A DNA stretch of 30,722 nucleotides from Lachnospiraceae bacterium Zagget3. GTDB lineage: Bacteria; Bacillota_A; Clostridia; Lachnospirales; Lachnospiraceae. The position numbers and the translations under genes are program-made. The DNA lies in contig MSHE01000008.1 of the NCBI GenBank assembly GCA_001941025.1, positions 1-30,722 of the forward strand, read 5' to 3'. The notes below the pieces were generated by a model. The model was not told where the DNA came from. It searched no databases and saw only the letters and a list, made by a program, of their open reading frames with translations. Of this stretch, positions 25,047 to 30,722 are shown piece by piece. Within the stretch, counting starts at the first letter, position 1; each line of letters starts with the position of its first letter.

Positions 25047-25271
25047 ATGGTAGCACTTGGAGCTGGTATTGCAGCAATTACCGGAATCGGAGCCGGTATC
25101 GGCATCGGCATCGCGACGAGCAGAGCCGTGGATGCGGTGGCGAGACAGCCTGAAGCGGACAGCAAGATCATGAGAAACCTGCTGCTCGGTTGTGCTCTGG
25201 CGGAAGCAACCGCCATTTACGGGATGGTCGTGGCAATTCTGATCATCTTCATGCTCAACAGTTCTTCATGA
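25047..25271 (+). CDS. atpE: ATP synthase Fo subunit c
   Basis: The 74-residue two-helix protein forms the rotating ring that carries ions. Helix 1 is Gly-rich ([16 protein letters not shown]), the loop is ARQPEADS, and helix 2 holds the ion-binding Glu53 in [12 protein letters not shown]. The Gln of Na+-type rings (GVGQG) is replaced by Ile20 and the Ser after the Glu by Ala54, so proton coupling is more likely than sodium (inference from ligand comparison). AGGAGA lies about 6 bases before the ATG. Confidence 0.96.
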   Translation: MVALGAGIAAITGIGAGIGIGIATSRAVDAVARQPEADSKIMRNLLLGCALAEATAIYGMVVAILIIFMLNSSS

Positions 25272-25341
25272 CCCGGCCAAGATCGAAAGCAGCTTAACGA
25301 CAAGAACTTCCTTGATTTTATCATGTGAGAGGACGAACACT

Positions 25342-25833
25342 ATGTTACGAATTGATTCAAACATGATCTGGGTTTTTATCAATCTGGTCATCTTCATCGT
25401 TGTGATGTGGCTGATCCTGTTTAAGCCTGTCTTAAACATCATTGAGAAGCGGCGCAATATGATCAACGACCAGTTTGCGGCGGCCGACAAGAAAACCGCG
25501 GAGGCGGAGAAGATGAAGAAAGAATATGAGGAACATCTGTCTCACGCGAAGGACGAATCCATGCAGATCATCGAGGACGCGCAAAAGCGCGGTGAGACGC
25601 AGTATCAGCAGATCGTCGGCGACGCGCAGACGAAGGCGACGCAGCTTATCAATGACGCGAATCTGGATGTGGAACGGGAGCGCAAAAAAGCGCTCGATGA
25701 GGCACAGACTGAAATCGGCAATCTGGCGATGCAGGCTGCCGCCAAAATCGTGGCGGGTTCCGATTCGGAGCGGACGGATGAGGAGATCTACAACGAGTTT
25801 TTGAAAAAGTCGGAGGATGGATCGGAGGATTGA
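25342..25833 (+). CDS. atpF: ATP synthase Fo subunit b
   Basis: The 163-residue peripheral-stalk subunit has one N-terminal membrane helix (MIWVFINLVIFIVVMWLILF) followed by a long charged coiled coil rich in Ala, Glu and Lys. The ATG at 25342 has GAGAGG upstream; earlier in-frame codons do not. The acidic end (KKSEDGSED) is slightly longer than usual. atpH begins 2 bases after the stop. Confidence 0.95.
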   Translation: MLRIDSNMIWVFINLVIFIVVMWLILFKPVLNIIEKRRNMINDQFAAADKKTAEAEKMKKEYEEHLSHAKDESMQIIEDAQKRGETQYQQIVGDAQTKATQLINDANLDVERERKKALDEAQTEIGNLAMQAAAKIVAGSDSERTDEEIYNEFLKKSEDGSED

Positions 25834-25834
25834 T

Positions 25835-26347
25835 ATGACACAGACGGCTTCCACATACGCGAGAGTACTGTGGGAACTTTCCGTCCCGCAGGAAAGCATA
25901 GGGGATACTCTGTCCATTTTTGCGGAGTCGCCGGAACTGCAAAAAGTGCTGGGCGACCCGGAAGTGCATTTGGATAAGAAAGAAGCGGTTGTGGACCGCG
26001 TTTTCCCGGAAGCCATGCGCAATTTCGTAAAAGTGCTCTGCCGTTACAAGAAAATCGGATTTCTTCCGGAGATCATCGAGGAATACCGAATTTATGCCGA
26101 TGCGCACAATCGGATCGTGAATGCGACGCTGACGTATGTAACGCCGCCGAATGACGAACAGATGGAAGGCATCAAAAAGTTTCTCTTAAAGACGTACGAC
26201 GCGAAGGATGTCGACCTTATAGAGGAGCAGGAGCCGGATCTGCTCGGCGGGTTTATCCTGTCCGTCGGCGACGATGAATATGATTGGAGCGTCCGGGGGC
26301 GCATGCAGGCATTGGAAAGGAAGTTGACAGGAGGTGAAGACAGATGA
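25835..26347 (+). CDS. atpH: ATP synthase F1 subunit delta
   Basis: The 170-residue subunit joins the peripheral stalk to the top of F1. It starts TASTYARVLWELS, an all-helical N-domain that contacts the alpha N-termini, and ends with the typical LLGGFILSVGDDEYDWSVRGRMQALERKL, given here in part. GGAGGA precedes the ATG at 25835. It overlaps atpA by ATGA, so the two are coupled. Confidence 0.95.
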   Translation: MTQTASTYARVLWELSVPQESIGDTLSIFAESPELQKVLGDPEVHLDKKEAVVDRVFPEAMRNFVKVLCRYKKIGFLPEIIEEYRIYADAHNRIVNATLTYVTPPNDEQMEGIKKFLLKTYDAKDVDLIEEQEPDLLGGFILSVGDDEYDWSVRGRMQALERKLTGGEDR

Positions 26348-28197
26348 GCACGATCAATTCCAATGAGATCATCTCAATCTTAAAGGAAGAGATTGAAAAC
26401 TTTGATTTTGAGGCAAAAGATCGTGAGGTCGGTACCGTAATCTGGGCCGGTGACGGAATCGTCACGGTGTATGGCATCGATAAAGCCATGTACGGAGAGG
26501 TCGTTGTCTTTGAAAACGGCGTCAAAGGCATGGTGCAGGATGTCCGGACCGGAGAGATCGGCGTCATCCTGTTCGGCAGTGATGAAGAGATCGGTGAAGG
26601 CACCAAGGTCACAAGGACGAAAAAAATGGCCGGATTAGGCGTTGGAGATCAATGTCTCGGCCGGGTTATCAATGCGTTGGGCGCGCCGATCGATGGCGGC
26701 GGAGACATCGAAACGGATGACTACCGCGCAATCGAACAGCCGGCACCCGGGATCGTGCAGCGGCAGCCCGTCCGGGTTCCCATGGAAACAGGCCTTCTGT
26801 CGATTGATTCCATGTTTCCCATCGGAAGAGGACAGAGGGAATTGATCATCGGCGACCGGCAGACGGGAAAAACTTCCATCGCCACGGATACGATCATCAA
26901 TCAAAAGGACAACGATGTGATCTGTATTTATATCGCCATTGGCCAGAAAGCGTCCACGGTCGCAAGGCTTGTGAATATGCTGAAACAGTACGGCGCTATG
27001 TCTCATACCATCGTCGTGATGGCGTCGGCCAGCGATCCGGCTCCGCTTCAGTATGTCGCGCCTTACGCGGGCACGGCACTGGGGGAGTATTTTATGGATC
27101 AGGGCAAGGACGTGCTGATCGTGTACGACGATCTCTCCAAGCACGCGGTCGCGTATCGGGCGTTGTCCCTTCTGCTGGAGCGTCCTCCGGGACGGGAAGC
27201 GTATCCGGGCGACGTGTTCTATTTGCATTCCAGACTGCTGGAACGGGCCAGCCGGGTAAATGACGAGCTGGGCGGCGGTTCCATTACGGCGCTTCCGATC
27301 ATCGAGACACAGGAAGGAGATGTCTCCGCTTACATTCCGACGAACGTGATCTCCATCACCGATGGACAGATCTATCTGGAAACGGATTTATTCAACTCCG
27401 GCATGCGGCCGGCGGTCAATGTCGGATTGTCGGTGTCCCGTGTCGGCGGAGACGCGCAGACCAAGGCGATGAAAAAGGCAGCCGGCTCGATCCGGATCGA
27501 CCTGGCCCAGTACCGCGAGATGCAGTCCTTCACGCAGTTCAGTTCCGATCTGGATGACTCGACAAAGGAAGAGCTGGCGTATGGCAACGGGTTGATGGAA
27601 TTGCTCAAACAGCCTATTTGCAGTCCCCTTTCCATGGCGGAGCAGGTCGTGACCCTCTGGGTGGCCACACATAAGCTCTTGATGGATGTGGATGTCAAAA
27701 AGATCAAAAAGGCGCAGATGGATATGCTGCACTATTTTTCGAGTACGCATGCGGAGATTCTGGATGAGCTCATGGAAAAGAAGGAGCTTTCGGATGAGCT
27801 TGGCGACCAGATCCTGAGTGTGGCGAAGGAATTCATGGACAGGCAGGGCGACGCCTATATCACTAAGAAAGCGGCCGATTCCGGCGCGGACAGCAGCGCA
27901 AGCGCGGACAGCAGCGCAAGCGCGGACAGCGGCGCAAGCACGGACAGCGGCGCAAGCGCGGACAGCGGCGCAAGCACGGACAGCAGCGCGGAGCCCGCCG
28001 AGAGCGCGGCAGCGGACAGCAGCGCGGAGCCCGCCGGAGACGACAAGGCGGACAGCGACGCAAGCGCGGACAGCGGCGCAAGTGCGGACAACAGCGCGGA
28101 ACCCGCCGAGAGCACGGAAGCGGACAACAGCGCGGAGCCCGCCGGAGACGACAAGGCGGACAGCGACGCAAGCGCGGACAACGGAGACGACAAGTAG
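26344..28197 (+). CDS. atpA: ATP synthase F1 subunit alpha with a long Asp/Ser/Ala-rich C-terminal tail
   Basis: The protein has 617 residues, while ordinary alpha subunits have about 500-510. Residues 1-509 are standard: the N-terminal crown barrel, the non-catalytic P-loop GDRQTGKTSIATDTI, and SVSRVGGDAQTKAMKKAAGS with the arginine finger. The helical C-domain ends DRQGDAYITKK. Residues 510-617 are a low-complexity tail made of six-residue ADSGAS-type units (DNA period 18 bases). Two longer units of SAEPAES...ADxSAEPAGDDKADSDASAD follow, and the tail ends DNGDDK. The tail is strongly acidic, lacks Trp, Tyr, Phe and Cys, and is expected to be disordered. The frame stays open to a TAG and gamma follows normally, so this is not a frameshift. 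Confidence 0.97.
   Translation: MSTINSNEIISILKEEIENFDFEAKDREVGTVIWAGDGIVTVYGIDKAMYGEVVVFENGVKGMVQDVRTGEIGVILFGSDEEIGEGTKVTRTKKMAGLGVGDQCLGRVINALGAPIDGGGDIETDDYRAIEQPAPGIVQRQPVRVPMETGLLSIDSMFPIGRGQRELIIGDRQTGKTSIATDTIINQKDNDVICIYIAIGQKASTVARLVNMLKQYGAMSHTIVVMASASDPAPLQYVAPYAGTALGEYFMDQGKDVLIVYDDLSKHAVAYRALSLLLERPPGREAYPGDVFYLHSRLLERASRVNDELGGGSITALPIIETQEGDVSAYIPTNVISITDGQIYLETDLFNSGMRPAVNVGLSVSRVGGDAQTKAMKKAAGSIRIDLAQYREMQSFTQFSSDLDDSTKEELAYGNGLMELLKQPICSPLSMAEQVVTLWVATHKLLMDVDVKKIKKAQMDMLHYFSSTHAEILDELMEKKELSDELGDQILSVAKEFMDRQGDAYITKKAADSGADSSASADSSASADSGASTDSGASADSGASTDSSAEPAESAAADSSAEPAGDDKADSDASADSGASADNSAEPAESTEADNSAEPAGDDKADSDASADNGDDK
27871..28197 (+). repeat. Repeat array encoding the alpha-subunit tail
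   Basis: Bases 27871-28197 are built from an 18-base unit close to GCGGACAGCGGCGCAAGC, repeated about six times. Two copies of a unit of roughly 100 bases follow, containing GCGGAGCCCGCCGAGAGC and GGAGACGACAAGGCGGAC. All unit lengths are multiples of three, so the frame is kept. Such arrays change length readily by slippage or recombination. Confidence 0.9.
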
Positions 28198-28209
28198 CGG
28201 GGAAACGGC

Positions 28210-30722
<2,513 letters not shown>

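Noticed and set aside
27871..28197. Possible CRISPR array in the short tandem repeats
   Set aside because: The 18-base units abut each other with no unique spacers, and they encode an in-frame protein tail.
27871..28197. The atpA tail as a frameshift or missing-stop artefact
   Set aside because: The tail keeps one frame in regular multiples of three, with non-random composition, and ends in a TAG 12 bases before atpG. A frameshifted tail would not give an ordered acidic repeat.

Overview
The window looks like chromosome from a Gram-positive anaerobe of the Lachnospiraceae/Clostridia type. The evidence is a fairly GC-rich base composition, strong AGGAGG ribosome sites, a clostridial-type ThyA-FolA pair, an LL-diaminopimelate aminotransferase (DapL) next to dapA and dapB, a short glutamine synthetase followed by an ANTAR regulator, and BspA/DUF285 surface proteins with Trp-rich C-terminal repeats. 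The exact genus cannot be told from this sequence.

Layout. 1-3150: the end of one repeat-rich surface protein, a small divergent HTH regulator, a second full surface protein of the same family, then a 3' region with a tandem 72-bp repeat and foldable inverted repeats that ends at a tRNA-Gly(GCC) gene on the minus strand. 3276-3506: a small one-helix membrane protein. 3599-6025: thyA, folA and an AEC-family transporter, followed by a structured intergenic element (C). 6262-12191: ilvE, glmS, an Mrp/NBP35 ATPase, hisC, a small membrane exporter and a CinA-C amidase, tightly packed. 12212-14560: guaB with its own promoter, then an isolated HisA of eukaryotic type. 14581-14785: structured element A. 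14829-16208: a likely toxin-antitoxin pair (DUF3990-like ADP-ribosyl-fold toxin and an XRE-type partner) under a perfect-consensus promoter with palindromic operators. 16275-18282: glnA with a structured leader, plus an ANTAR regulator with a degenerate receiver. 18338-19552: dapL. 19628-19822: structured element B, a homologue of A in opposite orientation, between convergent dapL and typA. 21837-24126: a CobA/CobO-like P-loop protein, dapA and dapB. 24219-end: the F1Fo ATP synthase operon atpB-E-F-H-A-G-D, with atpD cut by the window end.

Working together: most genes are central metabolism. They cover dTMP and folate, branched-chain amino acids, amino sugars, Fe-S delivery, histidine, GMP, glutamine, and lysine/peptidoglycan diaminopimelate via the aminotransferase variant (DapA, DapB, DapL), plus energy coupling.

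The parts that stand out are three. First, the ATP synthase alpha and beta subunits both carry long low-complexity C-terminal tails absent from ordinary F1. Second, there is a family of terminator-wrapped structured intergenic elements; A and B share a core about 93% identical while their outer stems differ completely yet stay paired, and one inner helix shows a compensatory pair change. Third, the toxin-antitoxin module has an unusually clear control region.
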